Below are positions 11,469 through 23,472 of a stretch of DNA of 64,000 nt, piece by piece; within the stretch, counting starts at the first letter, position 1, and the number at the start of each line of letters is the position of its first letter. Position numbers and translations under genes: made by a program. The DNA is from Pisolithus tinctorius (Eukaryota; Basidiomycota; Agaricomycetes; Boletales; Pisolithaceae). The notes beneath the pieces are model-generated. The model worked only from the letters and a program-made list of their open reading frames with translations, searched no databases and was not told where the DNA came from. The stretch is taken from positions 44,236 through 108,235 of the forward strand of contig JANFAH010000112.1 in the NCBI GenBank assembly GCA_024663395.1, in the 5' to 3' direction.

Positions 11469-13494
11469 GGTTTTAACCTTAGTCCGTGGACGCGACGATT
11501 GAGCGTTGAGTGACAACAGCTGTAGCTCCTCAACGATTTCGGCGATGGTGTTTCGAACCGGATCGACGCTTCTTCTGTCAGATCGGGGTTGGTACTGCTC
11601 CCTGGTTCGCGGTCCGTGGCACGAGTGGCGATGGTTTAAGTGATGCGTGGGGTAAGCAGATATGCCTCCGCACGTTTGTCTCTGAGGTGGGCCTCTTGAC
11701 TGATAACAGTGGGGGCAGGTTCGATGTTCGCGCGGAGGTTGGCGTCGGTTTGATCTGTGTCGGGCAGTGTGGGGGGCAGGACGTGGGGCGTAGCGTGATG
11801 AGGGTTTACGGGCCGAGTGAGTAGGTGGTGGATAGCGGTGCCGAGGCTGCAATGGGGTTGCGTCCCTTTCGTTTGCCTGGCGTCTTGGGTTCGGACATGG
11901 GTGGTATTTATGGCTTCCGCATGACTGCGGTGCCAAGTGTCCAACGAACACCTGGGGATCGTCATCTGACGATTCCCCGTCACCCGCGTCCCTCAAATTT
12001 TCAATCCCTTCGGCCCCGATGGCCTCAAGATAATCGGTTAGTGCCTTCAGATGTGCGATATCCTCGTATGGTAACCATGTTTGGTCGCCAGCTGTCCACC
12101 GTACCTCAAACATAGCGTCGGAGTGGCTTCCGCGATGCCGGAGTATACGCTCCACGGCCCATTTGCGACTGCTCCCGCCAAACTCTGGGATTTGGTCATC
12201 CCGTCTTCCAGGAAATTTCCTGTCATCATTCGGGATGTGAACTCTCAGCAACAAAGAGTGAAACACGTCGTGTACGCCTCGTTGTTTCAGATTCGTAGGG
12301 AGGTCGATCCTATACAAGTAATTGCCAAAATCTTCCACTATCCGGTAGGGTCCCATGAATTTCAGGACGAGTTTCCGAGATGTTCCTTTCGGGAGACTAA
12401 TATTCTTTGTAGACACATATACTAAGTCCCCTTTGATAAACGGGCTGTCACGGCGCTTTTTATTAGCGCCGATCGTCTGCTTTACTCGTACTTTCATGAT
12501 CGCATCATGAGCATCCATGATCGTAAGTTTCATTTTGTTGGCGAACGCTCTAACACTTGGATACTCATCTTTAGTAGGCGCGTCCCAGATCATCTTCCGG
12601 GGCATGCGGCCGGTGTTCAGGAAGAAAGGTGCGTATCCTGTCGACTCAGACGTAGCACTGTTGATTGCGAATTCAATGGCAGGCAGTCTGGAGACCCAAT
12701 CTTTTTGATTAGGTCCGACACAGCTACGTAGCATTTGGCCAATCGTGCGGTTGGCACGTTCGGTCGCCCCGTCCATCTCAGGATGATATGCGCTGGACAT
12801 CTTCTGCTTGATGCCGATCAGGGCGTTCAGGTGCGTCCAAAATAAACTCGTGAATAATACATCACGATCGCTGATTATGGCTCTAGGTAACCCATGATGC
12901 TTATATACTTCTGCGAACATCAGTTCTGCGACTTCGCATGCAGTGTAGGTGGTTTTGCTCGGTACGAGATGTACCATGGACGTTAGCAGGTCGATGATCA
13001 CAGTTATCGAGTCGTAGGTACCGTTCCGATCCGTCGATTCGGGGAGTGGGCCCACGAAATCAACACCTATCGCTTCCCATGGACGAGAGGGGATGGGTAA
13101 TGGGTTGAGGAGACCAAACGGCTTGTGTGTCGGGGGCTTACTGCGCTGACATGTTCTGCATGATACGCAAAATTCTGTGATGTCTTTTACCATGGTATCC
13201 CACCATAGGAACTCCCTTATATACGAGACTGTTTTCTTCGCTCCCAGATGAGCTAGTATTGAGTGCGCTTGATCAATGACTTCTTCTCGAAGTCGTTTGC
13301 CATCTACTTCAATGTCTGGTACGCAGAATACCGTGCGATCTGGTAGCTTCAACTTGATAAAGCCGTCTGGGGTAACTTCGAAGTTTTTAAACACCTTAGG
13401 GTCATTCACGATCTGTTTAAAGAACGGGTCCCAGTCATATTTATTCTTTGCGGCCTCCAATAGTCCCTCGTTTCCGGGGTACACGGCCACTCTT
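11469..13494 (-). pseudogene. chromovirus integrase with chromodomain (separated from RT by the insertion)
   Basis: Integrase part of the retroelement Pol, which inserts element cDNA into the genome. One open frame covers it. Seen in order: the HHCC zinc-binding part (AHSILAH, then CVSCRTCQRSK, about 13270-13140), the first catalytic Asp in GVDFVGPLP, the second in IISDRDVLF, and Glu in DGATERANRTIG, which makes the DDE triad. A C-terminal chromodomain follows (about 12165-12020; WAVERILRHRG, WLPYEDI), which in this family targets silent chromatin. The region from 12000 to 11470 is an odd Arg/His/Pro-rich linker that may be out of its true frame. The frame begins at the insertion joint: its first codons (RVAVYPGNEG) continue the RNase H side at 20610 without loss. 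No known host role. Confidence 0.88.
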
Positions 13495-13613
13495 GTGACG
13501 CAAACAAACTAAGTCTTAGGAATAGGCGGAACTGCGTCATGTGAAACATGAGTTTGACACAGTCCTGATTAGGTCGGATAGCATTTTCACTACGGTTTGG
13601 GTTAGACACAATC
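13495..13613. repeat. left terminal region of the nested transposon
   Basis: Starts GTGACG (inverted copy at 20604-20609). The 15-mer at 13546-13560 (ACATGAGTTTGACAC) matches the inverted 20527-20541 at 13 of 15 bases. The 11-mer at 13603-13613 (TAGACACAATC) is a perfect inverted copy of 20560-20570. Such subterminal motifs are usual transposase binding sites. Confidence 0.6.
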
Positions 13614-13745
13614 TTAAAGACTTTTTTTTTTTTGAAACTGCAGTGGATGCAAATGAAATGCATCTTGACGTTCGGAAGCAGTGCTTAATGTACTTTTTTT
13701 TTGCAAAGTTCAACTCTCACTGTTGTATAGCGATGACCGAAGAGT

Positions 13746-16700
13746 TTGCACATCCCAAGTGTAAGTCCCACCCCTAACTCCGGATCACTTCGGGTTACTA
13801 CATATAAGCCTCGGCCTCCACGTCGCATCGGCATTTGCCAATGTGTTGACTCCACAAATGACGTAAACAGTCTGGGCAGCAGGCGTTGGTCGCAACCAGT
13901 ACAAGTGGTCATGCCTCGCCTGCAAGGGACGACAAGTGGCGAGATGTCCGTTCTGCTCGATGACATGAGAAAACCACCCTCCATCAAGAGAATGTTGGCC
14001 ACCTTCTATCCCCTCATCTTTGCCCTTCGAGTTCTCCACCCCAACCTGACCCGACCTCGCCCCTGCTTAACCTTTTAGCAGATTTCTCGGAATCAGGATC
14101 CCCTCCTCATGGCGTGTCACGGGCGGCTACTCCCTCTAATAACAATGGTAGTATTCAACTTGACTGGGATGCCATTGACCACGAACAGCTCTATTTACCA
14201 TCTGCACACGATGAGCAACTAACGACGATGGCCAGCAGCTTGGCTGCATGGTTGGCCGACGGCGATGACGCAATCTCCTCTGATGAAGATGTGTCCAACT
14301 CCCCCGATGTCGAAGGCGAAGAATATTGTCCAGGTAAGAAGCGATATACGCTTGTCACAGGTTATTGAATGCACTGATCCTTCCACAGAGCCGCTTCAGC
14401 CAGGTGCGACACGCTCGTCTCAGTGTGCAGGTGATGCTGCACCTGCAAATCCTGCATGGTTCCCATGGCCCCGATAAACAGGTACGTCGTTTCATATATA
14501 ATGAGAGCATCGTTTCACTCAATTGACAGACATGCATACTCGATATTCTATGGCACCTCCCGCGTTCGTTATTTTCAGATGTGCAACTTCAGGTCATCCT
14601 CTGGGGACTTGCAATCCTCGGAGTTGATAATGTTCCCTCCACAAGACGCTCAAAGATATTGACAATTCCCTCCAGTCCCAATACAGGATTCCATCGGTCC
14701 GTTATCAAGGTGCGCTCGGCCATATCTATTATGTCAACCACCTGCCTTCTATCATCGCACAAGTATGTTCATTTTTTAGCTTGCGATTCGTTAACCGGTA
14801 ACAGTGCACCCTTGCAGGAGATGGCTAACCCGCGTGTCCGCCCACATATCCGCCATTACCCTGAAGATGCTGGGGGGCGACTCGACCAACCGTGGCAAGC
14901 GCGACGAGGTGGCTGTACGAGATTGATCCTACTGTTGCCACACCCATGATTCGCAAAGGCCGTCAAGATTTTATGTGTTCGAGCTGGCAAAGTTGATGGA
15001 TGGCACAATGGTCGTTCCCCAGCGCTGGTATACAAAACCCTCTGCATTACTAACTTCTCCTCCCTTTGAGCTCGAGTATTGGGCTCGCGCATGGCGAGCT
15101 CACCCCGTCGTGAGCGGTCACACGCGTGGATATGTTATCCACACATATGATACCATCGAGGTGCCGGCGAGCAGTCTTCTCCTTTCATTTCCACACCTGC
15201 TTCAAACACATCAGGTCGACGGTCAACCTGACCCGTGCAATATCATAGGTGTGTATGGCGCCCATCCTTCCCTTCTTTTTGTATCAGACTCAGCGTGCGT
15301 TAGGTTTGATAGAGATGAGAGGACACGGTGTCCTCCCATGGACATTGACTGATCCTGTGGTCGGGAATATATGGCGTGCGCGCGCGCGAAGGGACACCGT
15401 GTCCTCAGTTACATGATATGGGCTTTATTGTGACGACACCTCTGGCAATATGTCGAAGAAGTGGAACAAACATAACTCGTTTCTCTTCACTGCAGCTGGT
15501 CTCCCACGTGCTCTGGTCCACAAGAGAGCAACATCCATTTCCTCGCTACATCTAACATCGCTCCCCCCTTAGAAATGCTTGATGGTATTGTGGCCCAGCT
15601 TGAGTAAGTTTTATTTCAACCCTTCTGACCGTATCAGGCTCTCACCGCATTGTGCTACAGACATGCACAAATGCATGGCATTTGGGCTTGGGACATAGAA
15701 GCAAGGGAGATGGTTCTCATGATCCCTGCCGTCCTGGCGATGCTCGGTGACAATCCGATGCAGAGCGAACTTGCGTGCCATGTCGGTCTGCAGGGTAAAT
15801 TTTTTTGTCGCAATTGCTGGGTCCAAGGGGTAGGGGCGGAATCAAGTGAACACCCACAGGTGCCGCAACCAGATGACGACACTTGTTCCATTGAAACTGC
15901 ATCACACATGACTGACTCGGACAGGTCCACTCACGGGGGGTGTCACACAACGGCCTGAAAGGCAAGGGCCGCCGCTCGGAGACAATGCAAGGTCTTGTCG
16001 ATCGAGCAAGGCGTTTCCTTGGAGTAAGTATACAATTTGTTGGGTTAAGGTATTCTGATGTCTCAACATGCTCAAGGCCAAACACACCTCGCACCCGGCA
16101 ACACACGGTGGAGAAACTCCGTAGCATGTTCCATGAGGTCACCAGCGGCATGGCAAGACACGGTATGCGAAAATGAAGACTGACACAGGCATTAAAGATA
16201 CATACATGGACGTGTTCGTCGAGCGGATCCTCAAGCGTGTCAAAGGCATTCGTGCGGGAACGGACGGATTTACCGAGGCTGTCAACGCCATTACGCAAGG
16301 CCGTTCAGTGGAAGAATTCATGAGTCCTGTTTGGAGGATCAAAGGTAAGAATCCCCTGTATCGGTCGCATCGTTTCATCCCTCACTTACTCGACTTCAGG
16401 CCTTGATCCCCATCAAGACACCCCTGTGGAAGTCCTGCATGTCATTCTACTCGGATTCGTGAAGTATTTCTGGCGTGATGCCATCTCCAGGATGAATGAC
16501 GATCAAAAAGCAGAGCTCCAGGTTCGATTGGCATCATTCGATACCTCGGGACTCGGCATCCCTCCATTGGCAGCCCAAACGTTTGTTCAATATGCTGGGT
16601 CTCTCACTGGACGTGATTTCCGTGCCATATGCCAAGCAGCGCCCTTTGTACTCTATGACCTTGTTCCGCGTGAGTGCTACGAAGCGTTTCTGGCGCTATC

Positions 16701-18222
16701 ATCTCTTGTCCCCCTCGTTTGGCAACCATGCATCAACAACATCGACAGGCACCTGGTATGTCGTACATCGACTTTTTGCTAAGACCAAGCACAACTAATG
16801 TACTTTTAGGCCGATTTGCGTGCTGCGATTGACCACTTCCTCAACTGCACGGCCCGCTGGACGCCACGATGGTTCAATAAGCCAAAGTTTCACATTCTTC
16901 GGCACCTCCCTGACCACATCCAGCGTTTCGGTCCTGCGATCCTATTTGCTACAGAAGGGTTTGAATCTTACAATGCCATAATCCGTGACCACAGTATTCA
17001 CAGCAACAGACAAGCGCCTTCCCGAGACATTGCCCGTGGAATGGCACGATGCAATCGTGTCCGCCATCTTTTGTCCAGTGGTAAATTCCATGCTCGAGAA
17101 CTCACTGAACTCCCCTACAGCAATAATGAGCACGAGTGGCTGGTGCCTGGCTCTGGGGTCAAGTCACTGACCAGCCTTGACATCCCAACATTCCGCAACG
17201 TCATCGCAGATTACTTCGGGCTCACAGACGATAGAGATCCCCTTGAAGCTGGTGAGTCAATCATGCTTCTGTGGAATACATGGACTTAGTGATATTGTTT
17301 GCATGCCAGGTTCATGTGTGCACGACAAGACACGTCCACGGCCACTTGAGAAGACCATTACGGCGTTGCGGGTCCCATATGCACTGCCCCGAGTCGAACG
17401 TCGTCTTTATCAAGCTTGTCGCTCCATCGTTGCAACAAACGGTGAAACATGCCGCCTTGGAGACTTTGTCCTCGCACGAGAGCCTCGTGCTGCCGGCCAT
17501 GAACTCCCCCTCATCGGATCTCTTCATGAAATTCTTCAGATTTGTCACTCACCAGCCCAACAGCGCAATCAAGCGAACTGGCTATTACTCGAGACGTTCA
17601 AAGTGACCGGCTCCGCAGATATCTATCACCTGCCACGCATTCAGCCACTGGGTTGGGTCGTGTTACCAGCGACAGTAAGTGGGCTTTTTTTTTGTACGGA
17701 CTTTGTTCTGATCGCGCTTCATTCCAGGCTGTTATCTGTTGTGTCAATGTCCAGCACAATTGTGCAGGACACGGATGCACTGGTTCATCTACAGTATCGG
17801 TCTACAAAGAACGCGAGAAGACGACGAAGACCGCGAAACGGATTGAGCACTGTGAACCCTTGGACCTTATACTGAACACCGCACAGATGCGCAACGCCTG
17901 TCATGTGCAACGGTTCCGCACTCCGGTACAACAGTTGGATCGTGATTGGGCAATCCACACCGGCGCAGCTGCTGAGTTCAATGCACAGAAAATCAAGATG
18001 CTGAAAACCTCGCGAGCCAATGCTACAAAACAACCTCCTAGAAGCACGTCCCAGGCAGTACCGACACGCTTTATCAACGTGTTCCATCAGACTGGTAAGT
18101 CCATACATCTTCACTGGTCAATCCACACATTTGACTGTGAGATGCAGATTCCTCATGACCATGCGTTACGCGTGACTCAATATTGCACGGTGAGTGTCAA
18201 TCAACCTCTCAGAAATTGTTGA
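13746..18222 (+). pseudogene. transposase gene of the nested element, frame-broken
   Basis: Multi-exon transposase. The best preserved parts are 15424-15520 (YCDDTSGN...KKWNKHNSF), 15660-15830 (GIWAWDIEAREM, GDNPMQSELACHVGL, FFCRNCWVQG), 16400-16500 (GLDPHQDTPVEVLHVILLG) and 16860-17090 (RWFNKPKFHILRHLPDHI, ATEGFESYNAIIRDHSIHSNR). The Asp of CDDTSG, the Asp of AWD and the Glu of ATEGFE are candidate catalytic acids; this is inference. A CxxC pair (FFCRNC) may bind metal. At least three small frame breaks lie between 15380 and 15560, so the gene is probably dead. The 5' exons (13746-14330) and the 3' end near 18196-18222 are uncertain. Introns of about 50-60 bp with GTAAGT-type donors are still readable. 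Confidence 0.7.
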
Positions 18223-18369
18223 CAGTGCAATTTTTTTAACAGATGACACTGTTTGGTCGGCCCCAATACCTGGACCTCATATAAGACGAGTCGTTCCCCA
18301 TCTTTTTTTTCTAACCCTCGCAATCAAGTTCTCATACAGATCAGTCCATGTCGCAGCAGCACAATCAAT

Positions 18370-20264
18370 ATGGCCACTATGTCGCCTTCGAAGATCTGGG
18401 AAAAAGCTTCCCAACACCGGAGCTCAGGTCGCATCGGAGCACGACAGGTAAGCTTTGTGTAATCGGTCGAGATAGAAGATTCAACCCGCATGTCAAGGAA
18501 CACCACGCCTTTCGCAGGTGACCGCATCACGTGCGACCGACACGTCTCAGGTGACTCCCGATGTCTTGAACGCGACACGCATGATGACTCCTGACGCATC
18601 TCATGCGTCGCCTGGTCTTCCAGGTTCTGATGTGTTGCGTCCAATGTCAAGGGCATCTGACGACAAGTTCCAAAGCCAGTTTTCATATGGCAGTGGTGTC
18701 GGGGATGCTCTGACAACCCCTGCTCACACACACACGTCCTCCGTGTCTGACAATGTTGACAGGGGAATCGAGCTTCCGGAGGTCAAGCGGCTGAAGCTGT
18801 GGGCGCAGAAAGTCGCAACCAAGTTCGAACTCAAGGCATCTCAATTCTTAGAGCTCAGCATGCTCATCGATGTAAGTGATGCGTTTGACGATTAATGTTC
18901 ATACTGATATTTGTCTGTGTGCCCAGGTCGGCAAGACCTTGCAGACTGGTGACCTTCGCCTGCGAATCTGGCAGCAGGCGACCAACTACAGGGTGTTAAA
19001 TGGGATCGAAGAGATCAAGACCGACTCGGCAAATACGAAGAATGCTATGGAGACGGCCACGGCAGGGCTCCGAAGCGGGTTCCAACTTAATGTTGACCAG
19101 ACGGTTCGTCATTTACTCATTTCATTATGGTGCATGCTGAATAGCAACACCAGATGCAAATCTTGATTGTATGCAAAGATATGCTCATGCAAGCAGGCCG
19201 AACCAAGTACAAGACCCTTCATGTCGACGTTGAGGCACGTCCCAGCGCGTGCCGTCTCTTACCAACCACTTACATGTATGTACAGGAACGACTCAGATCG
19301 CGTGCCGACTTGTTAGGATTTCTGAATGTATTCAACAACCCTGCAAATGAACGCGTGCTTCGTGCGGCCATCAAAAAGGAGTGCAGTGCCGTTCGAAACA
19401 AGTTCCGCACACTGGTGGGTGCTCCATCATGACGAAAACGCATCATGTTTTCTATTGACTGCCTACACAGCTTCTGGACAGTACCGGCCAGGAGGAAGGG
19501 AAGACGCGCATGACGCTGGAAGAACTTACATGGACGGTACTCAGCAAATACAAACGTGGTGGTGTAGGTTCAGGTTCGAAGGCCGAGTATCAGCTACACT
19601 TTGCCTTCTTGGTACGTCACACCAGATTCTTCTCCCAACCTTTACTGACCGATCGAGCTTGCAGCGTTATTATGGGAGGGCCCATCAATATGTTGTGGGG
19701 AGAACCGTGAGCGATGATAGTGACTTGGAGAGTGGTGGTGAAGGGGCCGCACAAGCAAGTGCCAAAGGGTCCACGAACGAACCACCTGCGAAACGTGTCA
19801 GGACAGTAAGTAACAAGGCCCCCCTGGCAGAGTCAAAACAGGTTACGACTTCTGGAGCATAATCGACCGCGTGTTTTCAAAGGATCTTGACCGGCTTGGA
19901 AAGGACATGAAGAACGATAAATGGCGCGAGTAAGTAGCTCGAGCTTGTTATTGGTGACTGATATTTATATACTTGTAGGTTTTTCAACTCGATCGTCGCT
20001 CAGGATCAAGAACTGTATGGCAAGAATATTGGATCCATCCTACCGCCTCTCCCCAGCGTGTACACAGAATCACCAGCTACTGTCTCTTCTGCCCCTCGCG
20101 CGCTGCCTACTCCCGGAAATCACAGCGCATCTTGTATAGCCCAGCCGTCCGTCATTAGGCAATCCTCCGTGACCAACGCATCACCGCAACCCGCCTGCGG
20201 TCATCGCTCGGAGGGTTTGCATGCCGAGGACAGTAATGAGGATCTGCTGAGCGAGAATTTCTAG
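18370..20264 (+). CDS. second gene of the nested transposon, unknown function
   Basis: Begins MATMSPSKIWEK at 18370 and is spliced at 18448-18517, giving an in-frame continuation VTASRATDTSQ. Exons then cover a Ser/Thr-rich part, a charged helical part (ELPEVKRLKLWAQKVATKFEL), the segment PANERVLRAAIKKECSAVRNKFR, and a module TWTVLSKYKRGGVGSG...AEYQLHFAFL near 19510-19610. The last exon ends LLSENF at 20264. The splice at about 19805-19843 puts two candidate frames in conflict, so there may be one frame break. I do not recognise a catalytic motif. Its place beside a transposase suggests a DNA-binding accessory factor, as in other two-gene transposons. Confidence 0.55.
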
Positions 20265-20526
20265 TATTAACGGGCCGTTATCTATGCTTTACCGTTTCTA
20301 TGTTAACCTATGCATTGATTTATGTATACATGCAAGCTATGCGTTTTTTATGTGCGGGGTGAACGAGCATACTGTGATCGGGCGAAATCGGGAGCACGAC
20401 GCGCAGCCCAAATTGACAGCTCCGGAAATTGTGTCAGCCTCATATAACATTTGGAGCAGGCACATCTGTCGTCAATATCTGTCAAACACAATCTGTACGT
20501 CGAAGTGTCTGGTCACAATTTTCTAG
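20265..20526. other. non-coding part of the nested transposon
   Basis: Short frames only. It contains GTGTCAGCCTCAT near 20432, a direct partial copy of the right subterminal motif at 20527-20541, which suggests a cluster of transposase binding sites. Confidence 0.4.
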
Positions 20527-20609
20527 GTGTCAGGCTCATGTCACTGTCAACGCAATCCTGATTGTGTCTACAGGGTGGCCGTGTAGACTACCAGCGGTAT
20601 GCACGTCAC
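20527..20609. repeat. right terminal region of the nested transposon
   Basis: Ends CGTCAC, the inverted copy of 13495-13500, followed by the TCTT duplication at 20610-20613. It holds the inverted partners of the two left subterminal motifs (20527-20541 and 20560-20570). Confidence 0.6.
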
Positions 20610-23466
20610 TCTTTCCTTATTTGGGACGTGTGTATTGGTGACCGGATTTGGATCCGCATCCTGCGTGCCTTGCAATGTGGGCACAGCGTGTTCGCCTGTA
20701 GGTGAGGTAGGTGTTTCCACACCTTCTCCCCCCTTTTTTTCGCTCACCTGGTCCCAGCAGAGCGAAACGTCCTTTCATTCGACTGGCGAATTCCATACCC
20801 GTCTCTGGCCGTCCTGTCTCTGCCGGGGGGAGAGGGACGACGACCTCGTGATCGTCTCGCTGCCTTGTCTGTCTGCACAGATGCAGTAGGTTGGCCCTGC
20901 GTCTCTCGAGGGGGCCTAATCCGGATTGTCAATTTGGGCATGCCAGTTGGCATCGTCGTCGATGGCGGTCCACCTGGTATGTTCGCCGATTGACGCACCG
21001 ATGGCTGATCTTCCTGATCTTTCCTGCCGCGCGGAGACATGGCGAGTGCCTCGACACCGACATACACAGGCGCGGTTATAATCTGGCCCGTACTGGAGAG
21101 CGGTGTCGATTCGTCCACGTCCACATCATGGTGGAGGTATTCGCTGGGCGCACGGATCGTGCCTGGCGCGTCGAATTCGTAGATCCTCGACAAGGCGTCT
21201 GGCAGCACGTTCTCCTCACCCGGGACGTACTTAACGTCGAAGTCAAATTCAGCCAGCTTTTCTAGCCAGCGCGCCTGTCGTCCAGAGAGGTCCTTTTGCT
21301 CTAACAAGTACGTTAAGCTCTTATGATCGGTTACCCAAGTAAAGTGAGTTCCCTGCAGGATGTCCTTGTGACGGAGCATCGTCTCGACACCCGCGAGCAG
21401 CTCCTGCTCATGGACTGGGTAATTTCGTTGCGCGGATGACATTTTCGCTGAGTAGAAAGCAGCTACCTTCGATGACTTCCAGTCTGGGCCTTGCGCGATG
21501 ACACCGCCGATGCCGTTCCCGCAAGCATCGGTCATCACCCAGATTGGATCATGACCGGGTGCATAATTAAGAGGCACGCGACAGTGAGGTGCGCAAGCGG
21601 TAACATATTGTTTGACCGTCTCAAACGCCCGTTGTTCGGTGTAGGTCCATCGAAATGGGCGCGTCTCCGCGCTTGCCTCTGCTAGGACCCCCAGCGGTAC
21701 GCGCACCTTATAAATATCGTCGGCGAGATAACCAACTGATCCAATGAACCCCTTACACAGGGTTCGGTTCGTAGGGACCTTCCAGTTGCGAATCCTATCG
21801 ACCTTCTCGGGATCCATCTTGATCCCCTCGTTGGTGACGATGCGGCCGAGAATCTTCACTTCGTTACACAGGAAACGTAGTTTCTTTTCGCTCAGGTACA
21901 GTTTTTCTCGGGCGAGAACCTGGAGTACTAACTTAACATGACGTATATGGTCTTCTAGAGTTTCAGAGTAGATGATAATATCATCTAGGTATACGTCCAT
22001 AAAGGACCCAATGTATTCCCCGAAGATATGATTCATAAGCGCTTGGTAGGTTGCAGGCGCGTTACAATCCCTTGCTGTACGACGAGGCTGACCATATTCC
22101 CGTCAGGAGTGGTAACGGCCGTGCGTTCTACGTGTTCAGGGATCACTTGTATTTGCTCGTAGGCGTCAGCCCCATCAATGATCGAGCGGTAAGGCTTTCT
22201 TGCCACTCGGCGTAGTATTCCGTCCATATCTGGCATCGGCGAGGCTAACTTCCTAGTGTTCTTATTTCTCTCTCTGAGGTCGACCACCACTCGTAGGCGT
22301 GGAGGGTCACCCGCCTTGGGGATGAGCAGCATCGGACATGTATTACGGGCCGCGGTGAGCTCCCAGCGACCAGTCTTTAGGTACGCATTTTTCTTTTCAG
22401 TCCAGAGCGGTCGTAACGCTTCCGGACATTTAGACGGTCTCCACGGGTATATCTTTTTCTCATCGATGAGAGGGATCTCGTGATTTATCGCCCTGAATGG
22501 AGGCAGCGCCGTTGCGCCCACCTGTGAGCATAGCGGTTTCAACAATTCCTGAAGATACTTCCGTGCTTTCTCGAGGCTCTCGTTGTACACCTCCGTTGCC
22601 CTGGATTCGAGGACGGATACCTGCGACCCCCTCATTTCCAGGGGAGCCACACTGCCAATTACAACTCGGGGTGAGTGTAGTCCTACCATTACCTGGTGTT
22701 GGTATAGGAACGGGGTCCCTAATATCAAATCATAATTTTGTAGGTTCATCACATCGAAGTGACGCTCGCAGTCTATTCCTTGATATTGGAAGCGAACTCT
22801 CGTCCCGAAGTTAACCTTAGAGCGTGAGCCCTGGACGGCCAACTGGATGGTGAGTGGTTTCTCAAGGGGAATTTTCTTCACGTTCAGTTGTTCGGCCAGC
22901 GTTACTGACATGAAATCAGCTAGCGATCCGGTGTCAATCAGTGCCCTTGCGGGCTGGCCGTTTATGTGTACGACTACTACTAACGGCTTTGGGACTTTGC
23001 GAGTGAAATCCTTTGCGATCGCGGCGTTGCGCTGTAGGGTCAGACGGTCCTCACTTTTGACGACAGTGCCATGCAGGTGAAGCATATGACATGGTACGTC
23101 ACCGAGTTCATAGCATTCGTCCTTCGATTCGTCGTTGTACCGCTCGAACATATGGGTTAACCCTAGGTCATCGTCCTCCATAGGATCAGGCCTAGTGAGG
23201 TCCACGCACGCACGGAGTAATCTCTTCGCATGCCAATGCACGACATCAAACTCTTGCGATTCCAACTTGTATGCGGGGAGCTCGAAACATACGGCCATGT
23301 GATAGTCATATACTTCGTAAGTTGAGTCATCCTTAAGTGTGCATGCGAATCGGTTCTGATTTTCTCCTTCGAGTACTTGGAGACTGTACGTCTCAAGTTT
23401 GGCTTCTATGGCCTCCTCGATCGGGCGTCCCATAGGTGCGGATCGCCACGTTCGGGCCCTATCCAT
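20610..23466 (-). pseudogene. chromovirus protease, reverse transcriptase and RNase H
   Basis: Two long frames. The first, from Met 23466, has the aspartic protease site ALIDTGS near 22940 and the start of reverse transcriptase (PPRLRVVVDLRERN). It ends by a frame break at the three C bases 22069-22071, where the conserved QGDCNAPATYQALMN block needs one more base. The second frame carries the polymerase box YLDDIIIYS, the connection, RNase H (VMTDACGNGIGG, WVTDHKSLTYLL) and DALSR. Beyond ~20800 the frame moves twice, the second time at the C6T7 run 20728-20740. The last frame reaches the insertion joint as HVPNKERV. Function is element replication; with these breaks it is probably not functional as written. 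Confidence 0.88.
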
Positions 23467-23472
23467 TTGTCA

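Larger units (their letters stand above)
13495..20609 (+). mobile_element. nested DNA transposon, agaricomycete multi-exon DDE type
   Basis: A 7.1-kb insertion in the chromovirus. Removing it restores a continuous pol reading (PNKERV before, AVYPGNEG after), which fixes the joint. Best reading: a 4-bp duplication TCTT (13491-13494 and 20610-20613) and 6-bp terminal inverted repeats GTGACG/CGTCAC. A 7-bp duplication CACTCTT (13488-13494 and 20607-20613) without inverted repeats is also possible. It carries a transposase gene and a second gene, both plus strand. The transposase family is one I know as abundant in mushroom genomes and usually left as hypothetical protein. I cannot say from sequence alone whether it belongs to the KDZ, Plavaka or CACTA-like group. 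Confidence 0.8.

Noticed and set aside
11510..12115. plus-strand frames opposite integrase
   Set aside because: No family content. The minus strand carries the retroelement Pol.
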